This document shows, piece by piece, positions 45,936-53,917 of a stretch of 63,687 nt of DNA. Made by a program: the position numbers and the translations under genes. The DNA is taken from the NCBI GenBank assembly GCA_015057405.1, contig SVEK01000015.1, positions 1 through 63,687 of the forward strand. The letters are read 5' to 3'. This stretch comes from Lachnospiraceae bacterium. Its GTDB lineage: Bacteria; Bacillota; Clostridia; Lachnospirales; Lachnospiraceae. The first letter of the stretch is position 1; the number at the start of each line of letters is the position of its first letter. The notes beneath the pieces are model-generated. The model did no database searches. It was given only the letters and a program-made list of their open reading frames with translations, and was not told where the DNA came from.

Positions 45936-47103
45936 AAGCAATATAGCTCTTCTAAAAGATACTGTAAGAGATAATATTCAGTTTATACAATATGAGGCAG
46001 AAAACGGAACGGATGATGACACTAAATTGTTGGAATACATTGACGAATGTATTCTTGAGATTCCGGAATATATCACTTTAAGAGACCGAATAAGGTTGCG
46101 AAATGATGTCTATAATTCGCTGAGAAGATATGATGTATTGTCAGAGTTGCTGGAGGATGACAGTATAAGCGACATTATGATTAACGGTGCCGGAGATATA
46201 TTCATAGAACATAACGGACATATGGAAAGAAGTACTAAAGTATTTGAGAATACTCGTAAATTAGAGGATATTATTCAAATTCTTGTCGCCGGACATAACC
46301 GTATTGTTAATGAGTCAAACCCTATTGCGGATGTTCGTCTAAAGGATGGTTCGAGGGTAAATATTGTATTGCCGCCGATAGCGATAGACGGTCCGGTAGT
46401 AACTATCAGAAAGTTTCCTAAAATGGATTTTACAATGGAAAAATACATTGAAATTGGTACTATAACCGTAGAAGCAGCACATTTTCTTGAGGATGCTGTT
46501 AAGAACAGAATGTCTATGATTGTATCGGGTGGTACAGGCTCGGGGAAAACTACATTTCTTAATGTATTGTCAGGGTTTATTCCTGCAGATGAAAGAGTAA
46601 TAACTATTGAGGATTCGGCAGAACTTCGTTTGCAAAATATTAAGAATCTTGTAAGAATGGAAACTCGTAATGCCAATATAGAAGGTGATAATGAGGTTGA
46701 TATAAGAAGCCTGATAAAAACCAGCCTCAGAATGAGACCTGACAGAATAATTGTCGGCGAGGTAAGAGGCAGGGAAGCTATTGATATGTTGCAGGCGATG
46801 AACACAGGGCATAACGGAAGTCTTTCGACCTGTCATGCTAACAGTGCCACGGATTTGATAACAAGACTTGAAACATTGGTTTTACTTGAAAATGCATTTC
46901 CGATAGAAGCTGTGAGAAGGCAGATAAGTTCGGCGCTTGATATTATTGTTCATGTGGGGAGAATGCCTGACAAATCCAGAAAGTTAATGGAGATAACAGA
47001 GGTATTAAGAAAGGATAATGATATTATTCTTAATCCTATATTTAAGTTTGATGTAGACAGTAACAAGCTTGTTAAGAGGGGTGAGATAGCATGTGGTAAA
47101 TGA
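45925..47103 (+). CDS. tadA: Tad pilus assembly ATPase TadA/CpaF
   Basis: 392 residues from ATG 45925, overlapping the tadZ-like gene by 11 nt; a GTG at 45916 is in frame but no better. Walker A GGTGSGKT is at residues 202-209, preceded by the CpaF N-terminal part (DDSISDIMINGAGDIFIE). Then come ERVITIEDSAELRL (Asp box), RPDRIIVGEVRGREAIDMLQ (Walker B) and NTGHNGSLSTCHAN (His box). This is the secretion ATPase that powers Flp pilus extension, possibly also retraction. A single-ATPase system fits the Tad type. The gene ends within the start region of the next one (overlap 11 nt). Confidence 0.95.
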   Translation: MDYESNIALLKDTVRDNIQFIQYEAENGTDDDTKLLEYIDECILEIPEYITLRDRIRLRNDVYNSLRRYDVLSELLEDDSISDIMINGAGDIFIEHNGHMERSTKVFENTRKLEDIIQILVAGHNRIVNESNPIADVRLKDGSRVNIVLPPIAIDGPVVTIRKFPKMDFTMEKYIEIGTITVEAAHFLEDAVKNRMSMIVSGGTGSGKTTFLNVLSGFIPADERVITIEDSAELRLQNIKNLVRMETRNANIEGDNEVDIRSLIKTSLRMRPDRIIVGEVRGREAIDMLQAMNTGHNGSLSTCHANSATDLITRLETLVLLENAFPIEAVRRQISSALDIIVHVGRMPDKSRKLMEITEVLRKDNDIILNPIFKFDVDSNKLVKRGEIACGK

Positions 47104-48655
47104 TTATAACAAATATGAAATAACGGTATCTGAGATAATAAGAATAATCATTATGTCAGTATTATTAGATGCAGGAATTGTGTATATGTTCTATAAAAGT
47201 ATGTTGGTGTGTCTTGTAGCATTTGCACCGTGTACATGTATTGTGTGCGTATACCGCAAAAAAAAGATTATAGAAAGCAGAAAAGACATATTTGAGAATC
47301 AGTTTGAGGAATTTCTCGGATGCTTATCATCTGCATTGTCAGCAGGGTATTCACTTGAAAATGCTATATTTGAATCGGTAAAGGAATTGTCTCTTATGTA
47401 TACTGCACAGGAGGATATAATGCGCGAGTTAAAGCACATATGTAAAGGAATAGAAGTGAATAAACCGGTTGAACATTTATTTTTGGAACTATCAAAAAAG
47501 ACGGACATTGCTCATATAAAAACATTTGCTGACATGGTTGTAATAGCAAAAAGAAGTGGTGGTAATCTTGTTGCAATTGTAAGACAAACTATTGACGTGC
47601 TTCACAGCAAGAGAAATATGATTACAGAAATTAAAACGATGATAGCAGCTAAGAGATACGAATGTCGTCTAATGAATCTGCTGCCGTTAATGATGTTGGT
47701 GTTTTTGTCAGTAAGCTCTCCGGGGTATCTTGATCCGCTGTATGGTAATCTCATGGGAATTATTGTTATGACTATCTGTCTTGTAATATACGGAGTATCT
47801 GTTGTTATAAGTAATGCTATTATGAGCATTGGAGATAATGAGAAGCGGATAAAGCCGGACAGGACATTTATTAAGAATGTTAATAACGTGAAAAATAAGT
47901 CCGGCAATAGGTTATATACATATATGTACAGACATGGATTAAGAGAGAAAATGAATCAGATTAAGTTCCGGTTGAAAGCCGTGTATATCGGAAACAATAA
48001 ATCCAATATTGAGATTCTGTGGTGGGACAGAGTATTTAAGAATACCTTTGTCGGAGTTGCGGGAGGAATTGTAGTTAGTATGCTATGTTACTTCGAAGCA
48101 AAAGAACAACTGCCATATGTAGCATTGTTGACGGCTGCACTTGTTACGGCAGTTCCATACAGTCAGTTCAACAAACTCAGGCAGGATATGGAGCGAAGGA
48201 ATCGACAGCTTATTATGGATTATCCTGACGTTATTAACAGGTATATTTTGCTTTTGGGTTCAGGAATCAATATGAGAGGAGTTTGGCAACGTATGTGTAA
48301 TGATTATTCAAAGGTCAATACGAAACATTTTCACTATGTATACGAAGAGATGCAGTACTCGCTCAATGAGTTGTCCGCAGGCATGCCGGAGGTTGAGGTT
48401 TATGAAAGATTTGGGAGACGCATAGGATTATTGCCTTATATGAAATTGTGTACAATGTTAAGCCAAAATTTGAAAAAAGGGAATAAACATCTTATTGAAC
48501 AGTTACGGGTAACTTCAATTGATGCGATACAGGATAGAAGGGATACAGTGAAACGACTGGGGGAGGAAGCATCATCTAAGCTCCTGTTGCCTATGATGTT
48601 ACAGTTTTTGTTGATTTTGATTATAGTAATGTACCCTGCACTGATATCCATGTAG
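47093..48655 (+). CDS. TadB-TadC fusion, Tad pilus inner-membrane platform protein
   Basis: 520 residues from GTG 47093, overlapping tadA. Two T2SSF-type units are joined in one chain. The first has membrane helices near residues 15-50, a cytoplasmic helical domain (FLGCLSSALSAGYSLENAI, residues about 68-180) and a helix pair near 195-245. The second has helices near 315-360, a second cytoplasmic domain (VINRYILLLGSGINMRGVW, about 380-490) and a C-terminal helix (LLLPMMLQFLLILIIVMYP). In most Tad loci TadB and TadC are separate genes of about 300 residues each; here neither an internal stop nor a frameshift is seen. The platform couples TadA motion to pilin insertion. Confidence 0.8.
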   Translation: MVNDYNKYEITVSEIIRIIIMSVLLDAGIVYMFYKSMLVCLVAFAPCTCIVCVYRKKKIIESRKDIFENQFEEFLGCLSSALSAGYSLENAIFESVKELSLMYTAQEDIMRELKHICKGIEVNKPVEHLFLELSKKTDIAHIKTFADMVVIAKRSGGNLVAIVRQTIDVLHSKRNMITEIKTMIAAKRYECRLMNLLPLMMLVFLSVSSPGYLDPLYGNLMGIIVMTICLVIYGVSVVISNAIMSIGDNEKRIKPDRTFIKNVNNVKNKSGNRLYTYMYRHGLREKMNQIKFRLKAVYIGNNKSNIEILWWDRVFKNTFVGVAGGIVVSMLCYFEAKEQLPYVALLTAALVTAVPYSQFNKLRQDMERRNRQLIMDYPDVINRYILLLGSGINMRGVWQRMCNDYSKVNTKHFHYVYEEMQYSLNELSAGMPEVEVYERFGRRIGLLPYMKLCTMLSQNLKKGNKHLIEQLRVTSIDAIQDRRDTVKRLGEEASSKLLLPMMLQFLLILIIVMYPALISM

Positions 48656-48830
48656 ACCGACAACTTTGCGCAGATAAAGGTGTTACAAGGAAATGTTTTA
48701 GGGCGATTTTTGTAACCGATTGTGAAGAATAAAGATATGAAAGTAATTTCAGAATAACTACGGATTAGCGGAAAAAATAGCAATATAAAAAGTAAAAAGT
48801 AAACTAAAGTGGGAAAAGGAGAGGATAATT

Positions 48831-49004
48831 ATGATAAAAGAACTGTGGAAGGAAGAGGATGCAGTAGGTGTCGTGGAAATAATACTTATTTTGGTAATTC
48901 TTATTGCCCTTGTGCTTATATTCAAGGATAAAATAACCGGTATTGTTAATGATGCGATGTCTAGTATTGAAGAAGACAGCAAGGATATTATTGATGAAAA
49001 ATGA
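48831..49004 (+). CDS. Flp-type (Flp1-like) pilin
   Basis: A 57-residue frame, ATG 48831 after AAAAGGAGAGG. The sequence has a short charged leader (MIKELWKEEDAVG), a glutamate just after the probable cleavage site, and one hydrophobic helix (VVEIILILVILIALVLIF), then a charged tail ending DIIDEK. This is the layout of Flp1-like pilins, the main subunit of Tad pili in Clostridia. Its place between the platform gene and the pseudopilin-like genes, with a 175-nt spacer before it, fits a highly expressed pilin. Its end overlaps the next gene by 11 nt. Confidence 0.85.
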   Translation: MIKELWKEEDAVGVVEIILILVILIALVLIFKDKITGIVNDAMSSIEEDSKDIIDEK

Positions 49005-51054
49005 TAATAATCGGGGCAGTGTAACAGTATATCTGATATTGGTTTTTGTTGTTCTGGTAATGTTAATTACCGGAGTTATCAGTTCACTCAGATATGAGGC
49101 TGAACGGGTTAATAGTGAAACTACACTTCATTTATCGCAAGAGGCGGCATTTAGCAAATATTTCAGACCACTTTTAGAGGAGTATGGACTGTATTACTAT
49201 ATATCCGAAGATGAGGACGGACTGGAAGCGGATATTATGGGATATTTTATTAAAAATCAGGAGCATATCTCAAAATTATTATCTGTACGTCCTGTTAACC
49301 TTGAAATAATTGATAAAGAGTATGCGCTTGATAAGGATGCCAAAAATGTAAAAGAACAGATGGATGCTGTTGTAAAGGATACAATTCCCGCAAAAGCAAT
49401 TGACAATTTCAAAAAACAAATCGGACTATTTGAGGAGGATGGTTTGGATAATAGTGGGGAATTGGAGCGGATTAGTGATGATATAAAGGAGGCTGAAAAT
49501 GATGCAGAAAAAGAAAAGGATATGCTTTTATTACTTAAGCTTGTGGAAGGAATTACAGTAGTTGGTGAGAAAATAAAATGCGATGATGATTATGTGAAAA
49601 AAGCTATTCCGGGGAATGTATCTGCGAGAAATGCCGGAGTTGATTCGCCGAAGGTCTGGGAGGCAGTAAAGAATAAAAAGTGGAATTATTTGACGCTGCT
49701 TGAGAAGGTTAAGAAGAATGCTTTGTTGGGGGCAGAGGGAAGAAATGCTGTATTTCCGGTTGCAGATATAGCTGAGTGGTGTGATAAACTTGAAAGAATT
49801 CTCAAGGTTACAAGAGAGGCTGAACAAACTGCAAAAAGGGTTGTGGGGATAAAAGGTGGGATTTGCAATCCGGAGAACTTTGTAGAAAAGTTGGATGAAA
49901 ATATAAGAATTTTAAACCGTCTGATAGGTTTGAGTAAGATTACGCAGCCAAAAAGTCGAAAAGACTGGGAAAAGATATATGTTGAAATTGATACGTGTAT
50001 AGAACTTGCTAAAACGTACCATGTGAAGGATTTGCGATTTGACTATAGTTCACTTAAAACATCGGACGTGGAAAATCCTTTAGACAATGCGGATGGAAAA
50101 CTTTGTGGATTATTTGACTTGCTGGTACAGGATACATCAGATATATCTTTTGCAGCTGTAATGGAAGCGGGTATATATGAAAAATTGGCGAAATCATCAC
50201 CTGAAACATTTTCTAAAGAAAGCGCTATTGATTTTGAAGATTTAGACAGTGTTACGGATACACTGGATGAGTGCAAAAATGACGGGATATTTGCCGGAAT
50301 GGGCGATGAGTTAATGAAATATATGTATATTGATGAGTATTTTTTCGATTATGAAACCGGCAGAAAAACAGACGCCGGCAAAGTAACAGACACCGACAAA
50401 AGTACATACGCTGATAGTAAAACAGAACCTGACAGAATAACAGAACATGCACTTAAATATGAGACAGAGTATTTGTTGTGTGCCAATAAGTCAGACAGAG
50501 AAAATCTTGAAAGTACAGTCAGAAAGATTTTGTTACTCAGAATGGGAATGTCGATAGTATATCTTGTGTCAGATCAAAAGTCCAAAGAACTTGCCTATGG
50601 CACGGCTGCCTGTCTGGTAGGGTTTGCCGGTCTTGATGCCCTTGTAAGGTGTGTTCAGTATTCTATCCTTGCGGTGTGGGCTTATGAAGATGCTTGTGTA
50701 GATACTGCTATTTTATTATCCGGAAAAAAGATACCGACAGTAAAGACTAAGGATACTTTAAGGATAGAGTTTGGTGAAATGCTTTTATTTAATAAAGAAC
50801 TTATCGCAAGTAAAGTGAATTCGTATCAGGAAAGTGAAAAAGGAGTTACATACGGAGATTATGTAAAACTGCTTCTTATGGGAGTGGAGGATAATAAGCT
50901 TATATATAGGTGCATGGATATTATTCAGTTCAATATGAAGAAGAATTATGACAGTCGGTTTTCATTACAACAAGCGGTGTACGGGGCAAGGGTACGTTTG
51001 GTATGTGATAAGCCATATTATTATGTTGCAAATAGCAGTTTTTCGTATGAGTGA
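48994..51054 (+). CDS. DUF5702-type Tad-locus protein (TadG-like)
   Basis: 686 residues from ATG 48994, 8 nt after AAGGA and overlapping the pilin gene by 11 nt. One N-terminal hydrophobic segment (SVTVYLILVFVVLVMLITGV, residues about 9-30) resembles a pilin-like helix, followed by a long extracytoplasmic region. That part is rich in charged helices with a low-complexity Asp/Thr/Lys stretch near 465-490 (TDAGKVTDTDKSTYADSK). A second hydrophobic patch lies near 510-560 (LLLRMGMSIVYLV and ACLVGFAGLDALVRC). The architecture matches the DUF5702 family that accompanies Tad loci in Lachnospiraceae. I infer a minor pilin or surface scaffold; no catalytic motif is visible. Confidence 0.65.
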   Translation: MKNDNNRGSVTVYLILVFVVLVMLITGVISSLRYEAERVNSETTLHLSQEAAFSKYFRPLLEEYGLYYYISEDEDGLEADIMGYFIKNQEHISKLLSVRPVNLEIIDKEYALDKDAKNVKEQMDAVVKDTIPAKAIDNFKKQIGLFEEDGLDNSGELERISDDIKEAENDAEKEKDMLLLLKLVEGITVVGEKIKCDDDYVKKAIPGNVSARNAGVDSPKVWEAVKNKKWNYLTLLEKVKKNALLGAEGRNAVFPVADIAEWCDKLERILKVTREAEQTAKRVVGIKGGICNPENFVEKLDENIRILNRLIGLSKITQPKSRKDWEKIYVEIDTCIELAKTYHVKDLRFDYSSLKTSDVENPLDNADGKLCGLFDLLVQDTSDISFAAVMEAGIYEKLAKSSPETFSKESAIDFEDLDSVTDTLDECKNDGIFAGMGDELMKYMYIDEYFFDYETGRKTDAGKVTDTDKSTYADSKTEPDRITEHALKYETEYLLCANKSDRENLESTVRKILLLRMGMSIVYLVSDQKSKELAYGTAACLVGFAGLDALVRCVQYSILAVWAYEDACVDTAILLSGKKIPTVKTKDTLRIEFGEMLLFNKELIASKVNSYQESEKGVTYGDYVKLLLMGVEDNKLIYRCMDIIQFNMKKNYDSRFSLQQAVYGARVRLVCDKPYYYVANSSFSYE

Positions 51055-51080
51055 AAAGTAGAATTGGTTGAAAAATGTAT

Positions 51081-51220
51081 CGGACTGTGAATATATGCGG
51101 ACAGGGACAATGTAACCGTTAACTCGTGATTTTAAGAAAGTGTACATATCCGGAATAGGAACAAAATATAACAAAAACAGCCAAAAAAGACCGTCCCTGT
51201 CTGCATATGTTCACGGTCCG
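51081..51220. repeat. Inverted-repeat element, MITE/REP-like, inside the Tad locus
   Basis: Left arm 51081-51108 (CGGACTGTGAATATATGCGG then ACAGGGAC) and right arm 51193-51220 are complementary over 28 bp; the three non-Watson-Crick positions are all G-U, so an RNA copy pairs fully. The 84-nt interior is A/T-rich with no open frame. The GACAGGGACGGT-like edge resembles REP sequences linked to Y1 (RAYT) transposases in Clostridia, from memory. It splits the DUF5702-like gene from the TadE-like gene. Confidence 0.65.
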
Positions 51221-51270
51221 TAAAATATTGGTGAATGGCAGGATGATGGGAGAAACGGGGGGACTTGAGA

Positions 51271-51945
51271 ATGACAAAGCATATTTTGAAAATAATTAGC
51301 AATGTGAAAATAAAAAAGAAAAATTATGGCGTTGCTTCATTAACTGTTGAGGCAGCGCTTATCTGTCCGATATTTTTCCTCGCTGTAGTAGCGTTAATTT
51401 ACATTATTATTTGGTTTCAGACTGCATCAGAAGTTCAAAATGACCTCGTGGATAATGCCAGAAAAATGGCTGTTCAAGCTGGGATGACGGAGAGGATTAT
51501 TGATACTGATTTTGAGAAGAACATTGTGTTACCTGTAAGATACAAAGCGAAGGGATTGCCGGTGCATGTTAACCAAAGGGCTGTAACCCGTCCTTTTGTA
51601 GGTGTAACTTCAATAGGTGACAAGGATATGGATTCTATCGTATATATAACTCCAAACGGAAGAGTTTATCATACTGACTGCGCGTGTACTTACATTAAAA
51701 TTGATTATGATAAAGTAAGCGAAGCAGATGTGTTTTTTTTGCGAAATAAATCAGGTGAAAAATACAAACCATGTGAGACATGTGCAAAGGGGATTACCGG
51801 TACAAAATCAGAAGTTTATATTACTGATTACGGAAACAGATTTCACATCAGTATACGTTGTAGTCGAATAGAACGAAACGTAATGGCAGTACGAATGTCG
51901 GCTGTGAATGTCTGGCGAGCGTGTAAAAAATGCAGCAAGCTTTAA
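51271..51945 (+). CDS. TadE-like protein with duplicated Cys/His tail
   Basis: 224 residues from ATG 51271, about 9 nt after GGGGGG; a TTG at 51265 is in frame. The N-terminus has the TadE signature GVASLTVEAALICPIFFLAV and one membrane helix (residues about 25-47). The extracytoplasmic part ends with two related modules of about 50 residues: VYHTDCACTYIK...CETC and RFHISIRCSRI...CKKC. Each carries a His, Cys and a C-x2-C pair, suggesting metal binding or disulfides. TadE proteins are minor pseudopilins; a Cys-rich tail of this type is an addition to the family plan. Confidence 0.75.
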   Translation: MTKHILKIISNVKIKKKNYGVASLTVEAALICPIFFLAVVALIYIIIWFQTASEVQNDLVDNARKMAVQAGMTERIIDTDFEKNIVLPVRYKAKGLPVHVNQRAVTRPFVGVTSIGDKDMDSIVYITPNGRVYHTDCACTYIKIDYDKVSEADVFFLRNKSGEKYKPCETCAKGITGTKSEVYITDYGNRFHISIRCSRIERNVMAVRMSAVNVWRACKKCSKL

Positions 51946-51968
51946 TGATAAATGAATTAAGCCGGATT

Positions 51969-52205
51969 GTGAAGACAGAAGCTAAAAGCATAAGATAAAG
52001 GAAGGAAGCAGAAGGTGAAGTCGGAAGTTGGAAGTGTAAGATAAAGGAAGAAGGCAGAAGGTGAAGTCGGAAGTTGGAAGTGTAAAATACAGGAAGGAAG
52101 CAGAAGGTGAAGTCGGAAGTTGGAAGTGTAAAATACAGGAAGGAAGCAGAAGGTGAAGTCGGAAGTTGGAAGTGTAAGATAAAGGAAGAAGGTAAAAGGT
52201 AGATA
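51969..52205. repeat. 46-nt tandem repeat array between the TadE-like gene and peptidase 2
   Basis: Units starting GTGAAGTCGGAAG recur every 46 nt (GCAGAAGG at 52008, 52054, 52100, 52146), with a diverged first unit at 51969; about five copies fill the 301-bp gap 51946-52246. The consensus is GTGAAGTCGGAAGTTGGAAG, then TGTAARATAMAGGAAGRAGGCAGAAG. The plus strand is purine-rich. A minus-strand frame through the array is only a product of the 46-nt periodicity. Confidence 0.88.
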
Positions 52206-52246
52206 CAAGGAAGTTATATTATGAGAAAACATATAGGGGGAACGGA

Positions 52247-52702
52247 TTGGATAGTTTGAGTGTGTTCATTAATATAGTCTGCGGAATTGTTTTAATTGTA
52301 TGTACAATTGATGATATTCTAAAAAAAACAATAAATGTTCTGTTCCCGCTTGTGGGTTCGGTAGTGATTGTTTCAATAAGAATGATTTGTTTTGGGGAGG
52401 ATATATCGGTTGTTATAAGTTCTTTAGTTCCGGGGATAACAATACTGTGCATGGCAGCAACAGGGTGTTTTGGAATTGGAGCAGGAGATGGATTTATAAT
52501 ATGTTTCATTGGAGCCTGTTTTGAGCTTTCAGTGTGTTTGCTGATTATATTGTATGGCTTTGCAATGGCGTGGTTTAGAAGTATAGTTGGTTTTATTTCA
52601 GGTTATTACACATCAAAAGCTGATACAATTCCTTTTGTTCCTTATGTAACTGTGGGATGGATTGTTTGTTTGCTGCAGACTGTAAATTTTGTAAATGAAT
52701 AA
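52247..52702 (+). CDS. Second prepilin peptidase, TadV type (A24)
   Basis: 151 residues from TTG 52247, 7 nt after AGGGGG. Hydrophobic throughout with about five helices. The catalytic aspartates are Asp22/Asp23 (TIDDILKKTIN) and Asp81 in GIGAGDGFI. Shorter than the first peptidase (186) and without the cytosolic extension. Two A24 peptidases in one Tad locus suggests division of labour: one for the Flp pilin and one for the TadE-like pseudopilins. The ORF ends 34 nt before the second TadE-like gene. Confidence 0.8.
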   Translation: MDSLSVFINIVCGIVLIVCTIDDILKKTINVLFPLVGSVVIVSIRMICFGEDISVVISSLVPGITILCMAATGCFGIGAGDGFIICFIGACFELSVCLLIILYGFAMAWFRSIVGFISGYYTSKADTIPFVPYVTVGWIVCLLQTVNFVNE

Positions 52703-52736
52703 GTGTGTATAAAATACAGAGAGAGGATGGATAGTT

Positions 52737-53168
52737 TTGATAATATTATCCGGAAGACTGAAAAGTAGTGCGTCCGTTACCGTTGAAGCTGTTTATATTG
52801 TTCCGGTTGTACTCATGATAGTAATAACATTAATGTATATTGTAATGCTGGAGCACGACAGAGGAATTGTTGATATGGAATTAAGAAAAACTATGGGAAC
52901 TTTGTGTGAAGGAGATAAGCGTTATTATGAGGGGGAGGTGGATATTAATTATAATATTTTTAATGAAAAACTGCTTATATACAAAGTTGAACGGGTTACG
53001 GTTAATGCTGATAAACGGAGTGTTGATTTGGATGCGGCTTTTAGTTGCAGAGTTAAACCGACAACAGTTTTTCCTTCTTTGAATAAGTTACTTGAGTATA
53101 AAGTTGAGATGAATAAGAAACGTTACAGTGTGTGTCGGAAGGTGAGAAAGGCCGGGAAAAGCCGGTAA
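52737..53168 (+). CDS. TadE-like pseudopilin
   Basis: 143 residues from TTG 52737, after GAGAGG. The N-terminus has SASVTVEAVYIVPVVLMIVI, the TadE-type leader and helix, then about 105 extracytoplasmic residues, beta-rich, with two cysteines (TLCEGD and FSCRV) that might form a disulfide. It ends in a basic tail (VCRKVRKAGKSR). A minor pilin role in Tad assembly is inferred from its place after a prepilin peptidase. No standard ATG lies near the expected start. Confidence 0.72.
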   Translation: MIILSGRLKSSASVTVEAVYIVPVVLMIVITLMYIVMLEHDRGIVDMELRKTMGTLCEGDKRYYEGEVDINYNIFNEKLLIYKVERVTVNADKRSVDLDAAFSCRVKPTTVFPSLNKLLEYKVEMNKKRYSVCRKVRKAGKSR

Positions 53169-53175
53169 TAATAAA

Positions 53176-53874
53176 ATGAAAATGACAAGCAAAACCAAAT
53201 CAACAAACAAAGCGAATGAAACAAAGAAAACGAAATCAACAAACACAGCGCAAGAAACAAAGAAGATGAAATCAACGAACACAGTGCAAGAAACAAAGAT
53301 AATGAAATCAACGAACAAAGCGAATGAAACAAAGAAAACGAAATCAACAAACACAGCGCAAGAAATAAAGAAAATGAAATCAACGAACATAGCGAATGTA
53401 ACAAACATAATGAACAATAAAAATTTGGTAGGACAACAAGGGGAGTACAAAAATCTCGTTGATTTTTTTGAAGAATACCGACCTGTGATGACGGACATAG
53501 TATATATTTATTACGGAATAATGACAAATGAAAATTATAAAATTACTATAGGGGAAAGGGAACTTAACTTAGAACATGTGTATTACAATTGCGAATCGGG
53601 CGATGTTGATGTAAGAGTTCGATATAATTACGATATAAAAAGACTGCTTGATTATGTGTGTATGGCATTAAAATATGCTGATGAAGAGACGAGAAGTTTT
53701 GCGATAGAATTTAGGACTAAGTATTATAAAGGCCAGATATCAGAATGCAAATTACTGTTGAAAGATTATATAGAAAGACTCAGATATTCCCACAGAGTTG
53801 TTACACTGCAAAACGTATTTTTTGTAGCAGTGATTGCCATAATAAGCTTTTTGTTAGTGATAATGCATTACTAA
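53176..53874 (+). CDS. Tad-locus membrane protein with 12-residue repeats
   Basis: 232 residues, ATG 53176, only 8 nt after the previous stop and with a weak ribosome site. Residues 7-78 are six tandem copies of a 12-residue basic unit like TKSTNTAQETKK. A globular part follows (VDFFEEYRPVMTDIVYIYYG, then LNLEHVYYNCESGDVDVRVR), and one C-terminal membrane helix (residues about 208-229) ends the protein. The middle is weakly like the second half of the DUF6382 domains that accompany Tad loci in Lachnospiraceae; this is a by-eye impression. With the helix at the C-terminus, the repeats and the globular part should be cytoplasmic. Confidence 0.6.
   Translation: MKMTSKTKSTNKANETKKTKSTNTAQETKKMKSTNTVQETKIMKSTNKANETKKTKSTNTAQEIKKMKSTNIANVTNIMNNKNLVGQQGEYKNLVDFFEEYRPVMTDIVYIYYGIMTNENYKITIGERELNLEHVYYNCESGDVDVRVRYNYDIKRLLDYVCMALKYADEETRSFAIEFRTKYYKGQISECKLLLKDYIERLRYSHRVVTLQNVFFVAVIAIISFLLVIMHY
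53194..53409 (+). repeat. 36-nt in-frame tandem repeat
   Basis: Six units of 36 nt (AACAAAGAAAACGAAATCAA type) encode the 12-residue repeats of the preceding membrane protein. The units differ by a few bases each, mostly between A-rich codons. Confidence 0.85.
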
Positions 53875-53917
53875 TATTTGAAAAATCATGTAATGTACAG
53901 TTGGTTAGAAAATGATT

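Noticed and set aside
51957..52232. Minus-strand 91-residue frame over the repeat array
   Set aside because: Its repeats simply mirror the 46-nt DNA array, and it has no ribosome site.
53088..53527. Two long minus-strand frames over the 12-residue-repeat gene
   Set aside because: They arise from the A-rich 36-nt repeat read backwards (poly Phe/Leu/Ser); the plus frame has the correct operon context.
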